Source: Sphingomonadales bacterium
Lineage (GTDB): Bacteria > Bacteroidota > Bacteroidia > NS11-12g > UBA955
NCBI GenBank assembly: GCA_016872175.1
Contig: VHBA01000024.1
Location: 1-36,029 of the forward strand
Length of the DNA stretch: 36,029 bases
Reading direction: 5' to 3'
In this document: piece after piece, positions 1 to 8,976 of the stretch
Numbering within the stretch: position 1 is the first letter of the stretch
How the letters are laid out: each line of letters opens with the position of its first letter
Translations under genes and position numbers: made by a program
The notes under the pieces: model-generated
What the model was told of the DNA's origin: nothing
What the model saw: only the letters and a program-made list of their open reading frames with translations
Databases searched by the model: none

Positions 1-1025
1 GCAAAACCAACATTCTGGACGCGGTTTACTATCTGGCCAATACCAAAAGTTTTTTTAACGGAATAGACCAGCAGCTCATAAAGCACGGACAGGAATTTTT
101 CAGTATTCACGGTTTCTTTGAAAATGAAACCACTACCGAGATTTTGGTAAATTTTGGCAAAGGCAAAAAAACGCTGAAGAAAAACGGCAAGGTTTACAGC
201 CGGCTGATTGATCATATCGGCATCATACAAACGGTATTTATAACGCCGTACGATATTTCGCTGATACTGGAAGGCAGTGAAGAACGCAGGCGCTTTCTGG
301 ATTTTACCATCAGCCAAACCGACAGGCCCTATCTGGAGCAACTTAGTTTGTACAAAAAACTGCTGGATCAGCGCAACGCTTTTTTAAAGCAGGCCGACGG
401 AAGACCCGTAGATCCCGTGTTGCTGGAAACCTTCGACGACCGCATGGCGGAAGCCGGACAGCGCATTTTTGAAAAACGCAGGGCTTTTATTGCCGAGTTC
501 ACGCCCTATTTCCAGAAATTTTACGGCTTCCTGAGCGGCGATGAAGAGCAACCTGCCCTGCTGTATGTGAGCGAATTGCATGAAAAACCGCTATTAGACA
601 TATTGTACCTAAACCGCTATAAAGACAGGGTTATGCAGCGTACCGGCAGTGGCACACACAAGGATGACCTGGAGTTTTTGCTCAGCGAATATCCGTTGAA
701 GAAATACGGCTCACAGGGACAAATCAAAAGTTATGTCATTGCCTTAAAACTGGCTCAATACAAGTATTTTCTTGAGAAAACAGGCAAAAAACCCATTTTG
801 CTGCTGGACGATATTTTTGAGAAAATTGACGGAAACCGGGCCGGAAAGTTAATGGAGCTGGTGGCAAGGGATTATTTCGGTCAAATTATCATTACCGACA
901 CGCATGCCGAACGGGTGAAGGAGCATTTGGAGGGGTTGACGGTAGAGAAAAAATACTTTGCGCTGGAAAGAACCCTTAATACAAGTGCTGCACCGGCTCA
1001 AAATTCCAGCGAAGACCCATGGTAA
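1..1025 (+). CDS. recF: DNA replication/repair protein RecF (5' end cut by window edge)
   Basis: RecF is an SMC-like ATPase that binds gapped DNA and helps load RecA in recombinational repair. The window opens inside the Walker A loop: the first bases read Gly-Lys-Thr-Asn followed by the family stretch ILDAVYYL. Further on are the GSGTHKDDLEFLL segment, the ABC-type signature around GSQGQIKSYVIALKLAQ, and the Walker B/D-loop PILLLDDIFEKID. The open frame runs unbroken from base 3, so the TTG at 144 is not the start; the true start lies upstream of the window. The C-terminus ends in a short Ser/Pro-rich tail (ending SSEDPW) whose last 50 bases overlap the convergent barrel gene. Identification is from family motifs and is firm. 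Confidence 0.96.
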   Translation, partial: KTNILDAVYYLANTKSFFNGIDQQLIKHGQEFFSIHGFFENETTTEILVNFGKGKKTLKKNGKVYSRLIDHIGIIQTVFITPYDISLILEGSEERRRFLDFTISQTDRPYLEQLSLYKKLLDQRNAFLKQADGRPVDPVLLETFDDRMAEAGQRIFEKRRAFIAEFTPYFQKFYGFLSGDEEQPALLYVSELHEKPLLDILYLNRYKDRVMQRTGSGTHKDDLEFLLSEYPLKKYGSQGQIKSYVIALKLAQYKYFLEKTGKKPILLLDDIFEKIDGNRAGKLMELVARDYFGQIIITDTHAERVKEHLEGLTVEKKYFALERTLNTSAAPAQNSSEDPW

Positions 1026-2634
1026 GCCATTTTCCGGATGATGCCTGCCAGCCGGTTTGGTTTCGGTAAAGCCAGCTCACATCCATATTCACATTGTGGC
1101 TGATCATGTAGGTTACATCAATCTTAAAAGAACGAATCTCTGAAATTTCGCCCTGCAGCATCTTTACTCCTTCATCGGCCACCCTCACATCATTGTCGCG
1201 GCGGGGATTGCTACCAAAGTTTTGTCCGTTCAGCCAGGGATCGTTACCTTGTGTGGCCAACATGGCCAGTGCATGAATACGAAGGTTGGCCAAGGCTTTG
1301 GGCTGAAAGAAACCTTTAAAACTCCACTCCCTGAAATTGCTGCCCAGCGGATGTGCCAGCGGCTGGTTGTAATGCGTGTAGCTGTTTAAAATATCGGAGT
1401 GCGAATAGGTGTAAGGTCGAACGGTATTGTACTCCGCCTGCAGCAATCCATTGAATTTTGGGGTTCTTAAAATCCGCATGAGGCCCAGCTGCCAGCCAAA
1501 TTTATTGCCCCACCAGCCACCTTGTTTCAGCTTGTTTAATTTAAACTCATCGATTACGCCTTGTCCATAAAACCGCCAGCGGTAGGGCAGGCTGTAGGTA
1601 AAATCAAACGCCATCAGGGCATTATCGGCACTGCCGGCATTGGCTTCCACAGAGCGATAAAAGATAACAGGGTTCAGGTAATCCAAATCAAAACCGCCCT
1701 GGGGTCTGTTGTGAATGATCATTTCTGAAAAGCCAACTTCCAGTTTCTGAAAAGGATTGGCAAATGTTAAACTGCCACGGTGCAGGGCAAAATATTTTTT
1801 GGGTAATAACGTATTGCCCAGCAAGGGCGTAAACCCGTTCAGCTGACCATACAAATTCTGGTACTTAAAGGGCCCTATTGAGGTGTTTAAACGAACAAAA
1901 CCATAAGGTGCAGCATAGTTGCTCAGGATGAGACTGCGGATGCCCTGGCCAATAAAAAACCGATCATGCCCTGCACTCATCACAATATGGTTTTTTGCAG
2001 ATACATCATTCAGCAATGCAGCAGAAACATAGCCCACAGATTGCATGTAATCGGTTTTGGCCGATGCCACACCCCCGTTTTGTCCGGCGCCTTTCCACCA
2101 GCCCAGTCCGGGCACCACGCCCAAAGAATCGCGGTAGTGGTTCATAAACTGCGGGAAATAAGACTGATTTTCGGTAACACGCGTATAGAAAGCCACTTTC
2201 TGCTGAATATTACCGCGTATTTCCACACCGCGGCCATTCTGGTTAAACCTGCCATCGAATCCGCTGCCTGCCTGCAAATTCAATATTGGATTGATGATGA
2301 AGGTGGACTTCCCTTTTACGTTCACATCCTGCCAGCTGTAGAACATCCCCTTTCTGAGAAAAAAGGTTCTTCGAAAACATGACTTTCTTTTGTAGGCACT
2401 TTCCGACTCGGGATTATCTATCTGAAAATAAGGTCTGAAAGCCACACCGCGTATGGATTTTGACGTATCCTGGTTAAAATTCCAAACCCTTGGATTAAAA
2501 CGCAAACTGTTGCCTCCGTCCTGTGTGATAATCAGCTGGGTTTCCTGCCAGCAACCAGGTTCATAAACAATATACTGGGCATTCGCCTTCAAGCAAAAGC
2601 AAAACAACAGCGACAGGAAAACCCTTGCTTGCAT
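976..2634 (-). CDS. Outer-membrane beta-barrel protein, RemB/capsule-assembly Wzi-like
   Basis: The protein begins with a Sec signal peptide (MQARVFLSLLFCFCLKANA, then QY) and continues as alternating aromatic/polar strands typical of an outer-membrane barrel, ending LRWNFEPVQHLY. Its architecture resembles the Wzi/RemB group, known in Flavobacteriia for gliding motility and elsewhere for capsule attachment; which role applies here is not shown. A GTG at 2649 would add five residues, but the ATG at 2634 is preferred because a perfect -7 box (TATGTTTG, 2639-2646 on the minus strand) sits four bases upstream of it. About 552 residues. The 3' end overlaps recF by 50 bases. The next minus-strand gene upstream ends 37 bases before this start, so the two may also be read together. 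Confidence 0.72.
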   Translation of the reverse strand: MQARVFLSLLFCFCLKANAQYIVYEPGCWQETQLIITQDGGNSLRFNPRVWNFNQDTSKSIRGVAFRPYFQIDNPESESAYKRKSCFRRTFFLRKGMFYSWQDVNVKGKSTFIINPILNLQAGSGFDGRFNQNGRGVEIRGNIQQKVAFYTRVTENQSYFPQFMNHYRDSLGVVPGLGWWKGAGQNGGVASAKTDYMQSVGYVSAALLNDVSAKNHIVMSAGHDRFFIGQGIRSLILSNYAAPYGFVRLNTSIGPFKYQNLYGQLNGFTPLLGNTLLPKKYFALHRGSLTFANPFQKLEVGFSEMIIHNRPQGGFDLDYLNPVIFYRSVEANAGSADNALMAFDFTYSLPYRWRFYGQGVIDEFKLNKLKQGGWWGNKFGWQLGLMRILRTPKFNGLLQAEYNTVRPYTYSHSDILNSYTHYNQPLAHPLGSNFREWSFKGFFQPKALANLRIHALAMLATQGNDPWLNGQNFGSNPRRDNDVRVADEGVKMLQGEISEIRSFKIDVTYMISHNVNMDVSWLYRNQTGWQASSGKWLTMGLRWNFEPVQHLY

Positions 2635-2638
2635 TTTG

Positions 2639-2646
2639 CAAACATA
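2639..2646 (-). promoter_or_regulatory. -7 box TATGTTTG for the barrel gene
   Basis: On the minus strand this is a perfect TAnnTTTG, four bases before the ATG at 2634. No good TTTG was found 19-21 bases further upstream. If used, the transcript would have almost no leader. Confidence 0.4.
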
Positions 2647-2671
2647 CACACTGACGGTGATTTAATGAGAA

Positions 2672-3124
2672 TCAGTACTTCGTAAAAATCCAGTAACCGT
2701 CTTTTTGGGTGGCAGGAACGCCATTAAACACCATGGATTTGATGTAGAAATAGGGTTTGCAGCACTCTGTCTCTTTGGGATTGAAAATGAGATGAATGGT
2801 ATCAATATCCGTGTTGTTTTTCAGATACAAGGTATCGGCCGGATAGATTTTCCCGCTTTGGTATCGCGGATAGGTTGAAAACATGGAATCGTAGCGCATC
2901 AGCCAGGCAGGACTCCATTCAATGGAACCCATGGAATACGCACCAATCCAGACGCTGTCTGCCGGATACTTTGCCTGTGGCCCAAAAAACCAATCAGCTC
3001 CGGTTTTGCTATCCACAATTTTAAAACTTGCAGTTTCTTCACATACATAATCACAACGGTTGCATTGAAATTGCTGCAACAAAACGGCCATCAGCACCAC
3101 CAGCGAAGTTAAAATCCATTTCAT
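2672..3124 (-). CDS. Hypothetical exported protein
   Basis: This 150-residue protein has an N-terminal hydrophobic segment (WILTSLVVLMAVLLQQF) consistent with a signal peptide. It is followed by CNRCDYVC and later a CC pair (ETECCKPYFY), so a disulfide-rich secreted domain is plausible. The context before the first Cys (QFQC) is a poor lipobox, so I do not call it a lipoprotein. I do not recognise the family. It lies upstream of the barrel gene on the same strand, and is divergent from the M61 peptidase across a 59-base gap. Confidence 0.6.
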   Translation of the reverse strand: MKWILTSLVVLMAVLLQQFQCNRCDYVCEETASFKIVDSKTGADWFFGPQAKYPADSVWIGAYSMGSIEWSPAWLMRYDSMFSTYPRYQSGKIYPADTLYLKNNTDIDTIHLIFNPKETECCKPYFYIKSMVFNGVPATQKDGYWIFTKY

Positions 3125-3183
3125 GATTTAAAGGTATACAAATTGTCGATAACGAACCCCCAAAAATACCCTTAATTTGTGGT

Positions 3184-4953
3184 ATGCGAATCTTAGCCGG
3201 TCTAATTTTTACATTTATCCTACACATGAGCAAAGCCCAGAACACAAGCCCCATTCATTATTCGCTCAGCATTCCTGAGCCCCACACCCATTATGTGAAA
3301 GTGGAAATGGAAATTGTTGCCACCAATAAAAAGGAGGTACAACTAAGCATGCCGGTTTGGACACCGGGAAGCTATCTAGTAAGGGAATTCAGCAAAAGTG
3401 TGGAACGATTTGAAGCCACTACATCCGGAAAGCCACTATCGGTAACCAAAACAAACAAAAACACCTGGAGTATCGCCAAGGGAAAAGCCGAGAAAATCAA
3501 TGTTTCCTATTGGGTTTATGCCTACGAATTCAGCGTGCGCACATCTTTTGTGGATGCGGATCAGGCACTACTAAATCCCAGCAGCATTTGTATGCTGGTG
3601 CAAGGGATGGAAAACAATTCAGGCACCCTGGGAATCAACCTTCCGGGCAGATACAGTAAAATCAGCACGGCTTTGCCAAAGAACAAAGAGGGTTACTACG
3701 TTTTTCAGCACTATGATGAACTTGCCGATTCGCCCATTCAGCTTGGGAACCACGAAGAATGGTCGTTTGACGTGCGTGGTATTCCGCACAAAGTGGCCAT
3801 GGTGGGCATTCACAATGCAGATAAAACCCGTTTTCTGAAAGACCTGAAAACCGTTTGCGAAACCATGACCGATATTGTGGGTGTGCATCCCTGCAAGGAA
3901 TACCTGTTCATTGTGCAAAATGTGGAAGCCGGCGGTGGCGGCCTTGAGCACCTAAACAGCACTGTGGTGGTAATGAGCAGACTGAACTGGAAAGATGAGA
4001 GCAAATACAAATCGTTTTTGGGCCTGTGTGCCCACGAGTATTTCCACCTGTGGAATGTAAAACGCATTCGTCCTTTGGAACTGGGTCCGTTTAACTACAG
4101 TGCAGAAAACTATACCGAACAACTTTGGGTGGCCGAAGGGGTTACCTCTTACTACGACGAACTGGCCATGCTAAGAGCCGGTTTTGTAAAACCTGCACAA
4201 TTCTTGGCCACGCTGGAAGGTTATGTGAATGACCTGGAAAACAGGCCCGGCAGCAAAATCCAAACCCTGGCACAGAGCAGCCATGATGCCTGGATAAAAG
4301 AATACCGACCCAATGAAAACAGCAAAAACACCAATATCAGCTATTACGCCAAAGGTGTAGTGGTAGCAGCACTTCTGGATGCCAAAATCAGTTCGGCTAC
4401 GCAAGGCAAAAAGAACCTGGATGATTTGATGCGGCTGCTTTGGAAAACCTATTATAACGAGAAGAAACGGGGCTTTAGCGTGGCGGAGTTTGAGGCCGCA
4501 GCATCGGACGTTGCCGGAACGGATTTAAAAATCTTTTTTGACAAACATGTGCGTTCATTGGAAACACCTGATTATCAGGGAGTTTTCAACGATGCAGGTA
4601 TAACGGTAAATATTAAAACCGACAAACGGCAGGTAAGTGGAATGAGTACCGCGTTAGAAAACGGAAAAACTGTGGTGAAGTTTGTGGAAAGCGGCACACC
4701 GGCCTGGAATTCGGGCGTGAATGTAAACGATGAAATTGTTGCAATGAATGGTTTCCGTGTTAACAACGATGCCGATGATTTGCTGAAAAAACTGTCATAC
4801 CCCGAATCATCAAAATTGCTGGTTTCCCGCGGTGGCATTATAAAAGAGCTCGATTTTAAGTTTGCTCCCACCGGCAGATTTTCATTGACGCTGGGCTTTG
4901 TAAAAGACAAAACCTCTCCTGCTCTGGAAAAATGGCTGGGAAAAATCAATTGA
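3184..4953 (+). CDS. M61-family peptidase (glycyl aminopeptidase-like) with PDZ domain
   Basis: This 589-residue zinc metallopeptidase belongs to MEROPS family M61, whose members release N-terminal Gly/Ala. It has a short signal peptide (LAGLIFTFILHMSKAQ). After the N-terminal beta domain comes the zinc site HEYFHLWNVKR, with ligands His284 and His288. A downstream glutamate in WVAEGVTSYYDE (Glu318) is the likely third ligand. Near residues 460-560 there is a PDZ-like segment (FVESGTPAWNSGVNVNDEIV), as is usual for the family, which suggests substrate or partner binding in the periplasm. A near-consensus -7 box (TTAATTTG, 3172-3179) is just upstream of the ATG. Its stop codon overlaps the start of the following dehydrogenase as TGATG, so the two are probably translated together. 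Confidence 0.92.
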   Translation: MRILAGLIFTFILHMSKAQNTSPIHYSLSIPEPHTHYVKVEMEIVATNKKEVQLSMPVWTPGSYLVREFSKSVERFEATTSGKPLSVTKTNKNTWSIAKGKAEKINVSYWVYAYEFSVRTSFVDADQALLNPSSICMLVQGMENNSGTLGINLPGRYSKISTALPKNKEGYYVFQHYDELADSPIQLGNHEEWSFDVRGIPHKVAMVGIHNADKTRFLKDLKTVCETMTDIVGVHPCKEYLFIVQNVEAGGGGLEHLNSTVVVMSRLNWKDESKYKSFLGLCAHEYFHLWNVKRIRPLELGPFNYSAENYTEQLWVAEGVTSYYDELAMLRAGFVKPAQFLATLEGYVNDLENRPGSKIQTLAQSSHDAWIKEYRPNENSKNTNISYYAKGVVVAALLDAKISSATQGKKNLDDLMRLLWKTYYNEKKRGFSVAEFEAAASDVAGTDLKIFFDKHVRSLETPDYQGVFNDAGITVNIKTDKRQVSGMSTALENGKTVVKFVESGTPAWNSGVNVNDEIVAMNGFRVNNDADDLLKKLSYPESSKLLVSRGGIIKELDFKFAPTGRFSLTLGFVKDKTSPALEKWLGKIN

Positions 4954-6041
4954 TGATGACAGAAGTATTGATTGGACGCGAAAAACTGCAAAACTGGGTT
5001 GAACGCGTTTTTGAGCATTATGGATTTTCGGCAGAAAACGCCCGTCTGTCGGCTGATGTTTTAATCTCTGCTGATTTGCGCGGTATCGATTCGCACGGTG
5101 TGGCTCGCTTGTCGGGCTACCTAAGACTGATTGAGAAAAAACGCATCAATTCGGCACCGCAAATGAAGATTTTGCACGAAACGCCATCCACAGCATCCTT
5201 TGATGCAGATGGCGGAATCGGATTGGTTTCTGCACCCGCAGCCATGGATATTGCCATAGAAAAAGCCAAAAATGTCGGCAGCGGCTGGGTTGCCATTCAA
5301 AACAGCAACCATTTCGGCATTGCGGCCTACCATGCCATGAAAGCCCTTCCCTATGACATGATTGGCTTTGCAGTTACCAATGCCAGTCCGCTGGTGACAC
5401 CCGCACTGGGTACAGAACGCATGCTTGGCACCAACCCCATCTGTCTTGCCATTCCTGCATTGCACGAACCGGCCTTTGTACTCGACATGGCCACATCTGC
5501 AGCCAGCAACGGAAAACTTGAAATTGCAGAACGAGCCGGAAAAAATATTCCCAAAGGATGGCTCACCCAAAAAGACGGTTCAGACAGCGAAAATCCATCT
5601 GAGCTAAAGAATGGCGGCATGCTGCTTACACTAGGCAGCGACATGGATCACGGAAGCTATAAAGGTTATGGATTAAGTGCAGTGGTAGATATTCTCAGCG
5701 GTGTGCTAAGCGGTGCTAACTATGGCCCCTGGGTTCCGCCGTTTGTTGCATTTCTGGATCCGCTGAATGACCTTCCAGGCAAAGGCATTGGCCATTTTGT
5801 AGGTGCTTGGAGAATAGACGGTTTCAGGCCGGCCGATGAATTCAAAACACACATGGACCAATGGATACAGCGTTTCCGAGAAACCAAGCCCTTGCATTCT
5901 AATCATCCAGTACAGATTCCCGGTGATAAAGAACGAGCTCATCATACTAAAAGATCCCTAAACGGAATTCCCCTCGTACAAAAAGTTTGGGAAGATCTTC
6001 AAAACATTTCTGCCCAAACCGGTATTGTATTAGCAACGTAA
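4953..6041 (+). CDS. Ldh_2-family (malate/L-lactate) NAD(P)-dependent dehydrogenase
   Basis: The product resembles the Ldh_2 family (malate, L-sulfolactate, ureidoglycolate or L-lactate dehydrogenases), which is unrelated in fold to ordinary Rossmann LDHs. Typical segments are LRGIDSHGVARL near the N-terminus, QNSNHFGIAAYHA, the GTNPICLAIP loop, LDMATSAASNGKLEIA and HGSYKGYGLSAVVDILSGVLSGA. The substrate cannot be told from sequence. An in-frame ATG exists at 4932 inside the preceding gene. I prefer 4953, where stop and start overlap as TGATG; the 4956 ATG is also possible. It probably forms an operon with the M61 peptidase and with the small membrane protein that follows after three bases. 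Confidence 0.9.
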   Translation: MMTEVLIGREKLQNWVERVFEHYGFSAENARLSADVLISADLRGIDSHGVARLSGYLRLIEKKRINSAPQMKILHETPSTASFDADGGIGLVSAPAAMDIAIEKAKNVGSGWVAIQNSNHFGIAAYHAMKALPYDMIGFAVTNASPLVTPALGTERMLGTNPICLAIPALHEPAFVLDMATSAASNGKLEIAERAGKNIPKGWLTQKDGSDSENPSELKNGGMLLTLGSDMDHGSYKGYGLSAVVDILSGVLSGANYGPWVPPFVAFLDPLNDLPGKGIGHFVGAWRIDGFRPADEFKTHMDQWIQRFRETKPLHSNHPVQIPGDKERAHHTKRSLNGIPLVQKVWEDLQNISAQTGIVLAT

Positions 6042-6044
6042 TTC

Positions 6045-6236
6045 ATGCAAAAAAAATCACACAAGATTATTGCACTGATTGTTTTTATTGCCATTATCCT
6101 AGGCACCGGTTTTGTAATATATCACTACAAACTCAAAGGCCGAAAGTCTTTGCGCAAAGGCGGTTACCGCACCGACTATAATCCGCGTTACGTAGACTCG
6201 ATGGTAAGGGCAAAGCAGAAACAAAAGCACGATTAA
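6045..6236 (+). CDS. Small single-pass membrane protein
   Basis: This 63-residue protein has a basic N-terminus (MQKKSHK), one clear hydrophobic segment (IIALIVFIAIILGTGFVIYHY) and a strongly basic soluble tail. The gene starts three bases after the dehydrogenase stop, so it is very likely part of that operon. No family is recognised. The alternative frame opening at 5987 is a shadow running out of the dehydrogenase gene. Confidence 0.6.
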   Translation: MQKKSHKIIALIVFIAIILGTGFVIYHYKLKGRKSLRKGGYRTDYNPRYVDSMVRAKQKQKHD

Positions 6237-6256
6237 TTTATCTGCGTGTTTGATTA

Positions 6257-6278
6257 AATAAAGTTTTAGAACTTTATT
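6257..6278 (+). promoter_or_regulatory. Perfect 9-bp hairpin just before a start codon
   Basis: AATAAAGTT (6257-6265) and AACTTTATT (6270-6278) pair perfectly around a TTAG loop. The hairpin ends five bases before the ATG of the YwaF-like gene. It lacks a following T-run, so it is not a standard terminator on the plus strand. It may mask the start region or be a binding site. Confidence 0.4.
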
Positions 6279-6283
6279 GCGGC

Positions 6284-7003
6284 ATGCACTATGCCATACC
6301 CCCGGGAAGTACGCAATGGTGGATTGGAATTGCTTTTTCACTGGCCTTTATTGCACTTCCTCCCTATTTTCTGCGCAATACTGCAGATGAAACCAAATCC
6401 GGAACAGGAAAAGCAATAGGCGCGTTTATCCTGCTATCAATTGTTGCAGGGCACTTTTATTTGATGAATGCCGGCAAATGGCATCTTCACAGTTCATTGC
6501 CGCTGCATTTGTGTTCCATGAGTGTGATTCTGGCCGGAATTATTCATTTCAGACCAGGACAAAACCTGTTTGAATTTTTGGTATACTGGGGACTCCCGGG
6601 TGCATTTCATTCCATAATCACGCCGGAACTCACCCACGGCTACTCTCCATTTCTTTATGTAGAATATTACATTGCCCATGGGGGAATTTTTGCCATGGCT
6701 GTATTTGCAACTTCCGTCTATGGCATGAAACTCAGAAAAAACAGTTGGTTCAAAGTGTGGTTATTTACACAGCCGGTACTTGCAGTTGTGGGAATTACCA
6801 ATTATATAACCGGTGGCAATTATATGTACCTGAGTGAAAAACCCATTGCTGAAAATCCTTTTGTAATCGGAGACTGGCCCTGGTACATATTGGGACTCCA
6901 ATTGGCCGGATTGCTGCATTTTGCAGTGGTTTACGGTATCTTTTATCTCTGCAAAAAAGTAGAACTCAATCCGCCAGCATCTGCTGAATTAGGTACTCCA
7001 TAA
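6284..7003 (+). CDS. YwaF/TIGR02206-like integral membrane protein
   Basis: This 239-residue polytopic membrane protein has about six or seven hydrophobic segments. The LPLHLCSMS stretch, the histidines in PGAFHSIITPELTH and YIAHGG, and the size agree with the TIGR02206/YwaF family of unknown function. The gene follows the dehydrogenase operon after 47 bases, an interval filled mostly by a perfect hairpin. Its last 38 bases overlap the convergent kynurenine monooxygenase gene. Confidence 0.78.
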   Translation: MHYAIPPGSTQWWIGIAFSLAFIALPPYFLRNTADETKSGTGKAIGAFILLSIVAGHFYLMNAGKWHLHSSLPLHLCSMSVILAGIIHFRPGQNLFEFLVYWGLPGAFHSIITPELTHGYSPFLYVEYYIAHGGIFAMAVFATSVYGMKLRKNSWFKVWLFTQPVLAVVGITNYITGGNYMYLSEKPIAENPFVIGDWPWYILGLQLAGLLHFAVVYGIFYLCKKVELNPPASAELGTP

Positions 7004-8300
7004 AGGTTCTGTCAGTAAGTCTGTCCTCCAGTTTACCTTCAATGATATGGTTGAGCAGCTTATCGTTTTTGGCTCCCATATCCAGGGCGTACTTGTAAGG
7101 CGTGGTGTGAAATGTAGTAAGTTCATACTGGCTTTTAAACAAATCGGGATACAGCTCAGTTAGATCATGTTCCACATGCTTGCGGTGGAGGAAAGCTTCT
7201 GTTCCAACGAGATCGCGCATTTCTACAAAGTTCTGTATAGCCAGGCTGGCTATCGCATCAGCATTGGGCTTGCGGGCTTTTTGGTATGCATCCAGGGCTT
7301 TTGACCAATTGCCTTCATTTTCAGCAATCAATTCATCCAGCACAATACAATCCTCGAAACAGCAATTCATGCCCTGTCCGTAGAATGGGATAATAGCATG
7401 AGCAGAATCGCCCAGCAAAGCTGTGTTCTGTTTCACCCAGGGATAGCATCGCATCGTAACAAGTGTTCCCGTAGGATTGCCAAAGAAATCATCTATTAAA
7501 CCCGGCATCATATCTACTACATCACCAAATTCTTTTTTGAAAAATTCAGTCACCAATTCGGGTGTATTGAGCGATGCAAAACTGTTTTCCCCCTCAAAGG
7601 GCATAAACAATGTACAGGTAAAATTGCCTCCGGGATTGGGAAGGGCAATCATCATGAAACTGGTTCTGGGCCAAATATGCAGGGAGTTTTTTTGCAAACG
7701 AAATTCTCCGTTTTCATCGGGCGTAATTTCCAGTTCCTTGTATCCATGTGCTTCGTAGGTCTGAGAGTAATTGAACCTGCTTGTCATAAAAGCATCGCGC
7801 ACCGCACTGAATGCACCATCGGTTCCGATCACAATATCTGCTTTGTCTTCAACCGCATTGCCACTGGCATCCGTGTAACGGGTAATTCCTGTTTCCGGAT
7901 CACAGAAAGTGCATTTATAGTCGAAATACATGTGTATATTGGGGTATGCATCAGCCAGTTGGAGCAATCTAATATTGAGCGCTCCGCGCGATACTGAATA
8001 AATGGCCTGTCCCTCTTTACCATAAGGCTGATAAGCCAGATTTCCCGCACGGTCATGCATCATGCGGCCGGTCATGGGAATAGCAATTTCCAGAATATCT
8101 TTGGCAATACCGGCTTTTTCCAAACCACGAATCCCACGGGTAGACAATGCAAGATTTATGCTCCGTCCACCCTGGTAGTTGCCCTGACGCATATCAGGTC
8201 TGCGCTCAAATACGTGCACTTCGTATCCTTTACGTGCCAAAAAAACGGACAGCAAGCCTCCCGACAAACCACCGCCAACCAAAGTAACTTTCTCAGCCAT
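6966..8300 (-). CDS. kmo: Kynurenine 3-monooxygenase
   Basis: This FAD-dependent hydroxylase converts L-kynurenine to 3-hydroxykynurenine with NADPH and O2, in tryptophan degradation or de novo NAD synthesis. The 444-residue protein shows the Rossmann dinucleotide site VGGGLSGGLLS (8-18) and the substrate/FAD segment GRSINLALSTRG (45-56), characteristic of KMO. It also has the middle motif IGTDGAFSAVR (158-168) and the second FAD motif GDSAHAIIPFYGQGMN (297-312). A hydrophobic C-terminal membrane anchor, as in eukaryotic KMO, is not evident. No other kynurenine-pathway gene is in the window, so it appears to be transcribed alone. A perfect -7 box (TAATTTTG) lies four bases before the ATG. Confidence 0.95.
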   Translation of the reverse strand: MAEKVTLVGGGLSGGLLSVFLARKGYEVHVFERRPDMRQGNYQGGRSINLALSTRGIRGLEKAGIAKDILEIAIPMTGRMMHDRAGNLAYQPYGKEGQAIYSVSRGALNIRLLQLADAYPNIHMYFDYKCTFCDPETGITRYTDASGNAVEDKADIVIGTDGAFSAVRDAFMTSRFNYSQTYEAHGYKELEITPDENGEFRLQKNSLHIWPRTSFMMIALPNPGGNFTCTLFMPFEGENSFASLNTPELVTEFFKKEFGDVVDMMPGLIDDFFGNPTGTLVTMRCYPWVKQNTALLGDSAHAIIPFYGQGMNCCFEDCIVLDELIAENEGNWSKALDAYQKARKPNADAIASLAIQNFVEMRDLVGTEAFLHRKHVEHDLTELYPDLFKSQYELTTFHTTPYKYALDMGAKNDKLLNHIIEGKLEDRLTDRTFMEYLIQQMLAD

Positions 8301-8304
8301 GCTG

Positions 8305-8312
8305 CAAAATTA
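8305..8312 (-). promoter_or_regulatory. -7 box TAATTTTG for kmo
   Basis: Perfect TAnnTTTG on the minus strand, four bases upstream of the kmo ATG at 8300. No clear TTTG at the -33 position. The mRNA would be nearly leaderless. Confidence 0.45.
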
Positions 8313-8364
8313 AGCATTGGCGCATTTGGAATATTTCTAAAAAAGCGTTCATTTTGCCTTGCCG

Positions 8365-8976
8365 ATGTATGTTTTCAGGATTCCCGGAATTTTCCCTGTG
8401 CTTTTTCCAAATTGGAAATGGCTGGGAAATAAGGAGGAAAAGGCTGTGTATCTAACGTTCGACGATGGTCCACACCCTGAAATAACCAAGTGGGTAATTG
8501 AAACATTGGCTGCCTTTGAAGCCAAAGCCACCTTTTTTTGTGTAGGAGAAAATGCCCAAAAGTATCCGGATATCATCAGGTTGGTTCAGAAAAACGGCCA
8601 TAAAACCGGCAATCATACCCATAACCACCTGAAAGGATGGGAAAATCCTGATGCAGATTATATTGAAAATGTAAAAAAAGCTTCAACCCCACTACCCGGT
8701 AACCTTTTCAGGCCGCCTTACGGAAGAATACGCCCATCTCAGGCAAAAAAACTGCGGAATATGGGTTTTGAGATTGTGATGTGGAGCCTGCTAAGTTGTG
8801 ATTACGACCCAAAACTGAATCGGGAAAAATCCCTCAACAAATTGATAAAACACACACGAAACGGCAGTATTGTTGTTTTTCACGACAGTGAGAAAGCCTT
8901 CGAAAATCTGAAATTCATATTGCCACCCTATCTTGAATTTCTTAAATCCAACGGCTTTGAAATGAAATGCCTGTGA
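8365..8976 (+). CDS. Polysaccharide deacetylase (NodB-homology, CE4)
   Basis: This 203-residue protein is essentially one NodB-homology domain. The metal/catalytic motifs are TFDDGPHP (31-38), HTHNH (His84 and His88) and RPPYGR (116-121), with CDYD and VFHDS later on. CE4 enzymes remove N-acetyl groups from chitin-like, peptidoglycan or poly-GlcNAc chains; the substrate here is unknown. No convincing cleavable signal peptide is seen, only a hydrophobic, aromatic N-terminus. The start is set at ATG 8365; a TTG at 8359 would add two residues. The stop overlaps the next gene's start as TGATG. A paired GT2 glycosyltransferase suggests the two act on one polymer or glycolipid. Confidence 0.9.
   Translation: MYVFRIPGIFPVLFPNWKWLGNKEEKAVYLTFDDGPHPEITKWVIETLAAFEAKATFFCVGENAQKYPDIIRLVQKNGHKTGNHTHNHLKGWENPDADYIENVKKASTPLPGNLFRPPYGRIRPSQAKKLRNMGFEIVMWSLLSCDYDPKLNREKSLNKLIKHTRNGSIVVFHDSEKAFENLKFILPPYLEFLKSNGFEMKCL

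Noticed and set aside
1966-2382. 138-codon plus-strand frame
   Set aside because: It is antisense to the outer-membrane barrel gene, with odd His/Cys-rich composition.
4575-5018. 147-codon minus-strand frame
   Set aside because: It is antisense to the PDZ end of the M61 peptidase and the dehydrogenase start; no independent support.
8665-8760. Lipid A or sigma-factor operon around the deacetylase
   Set aside because: Neighbouring genes give no support; only the GT2 link is visible.
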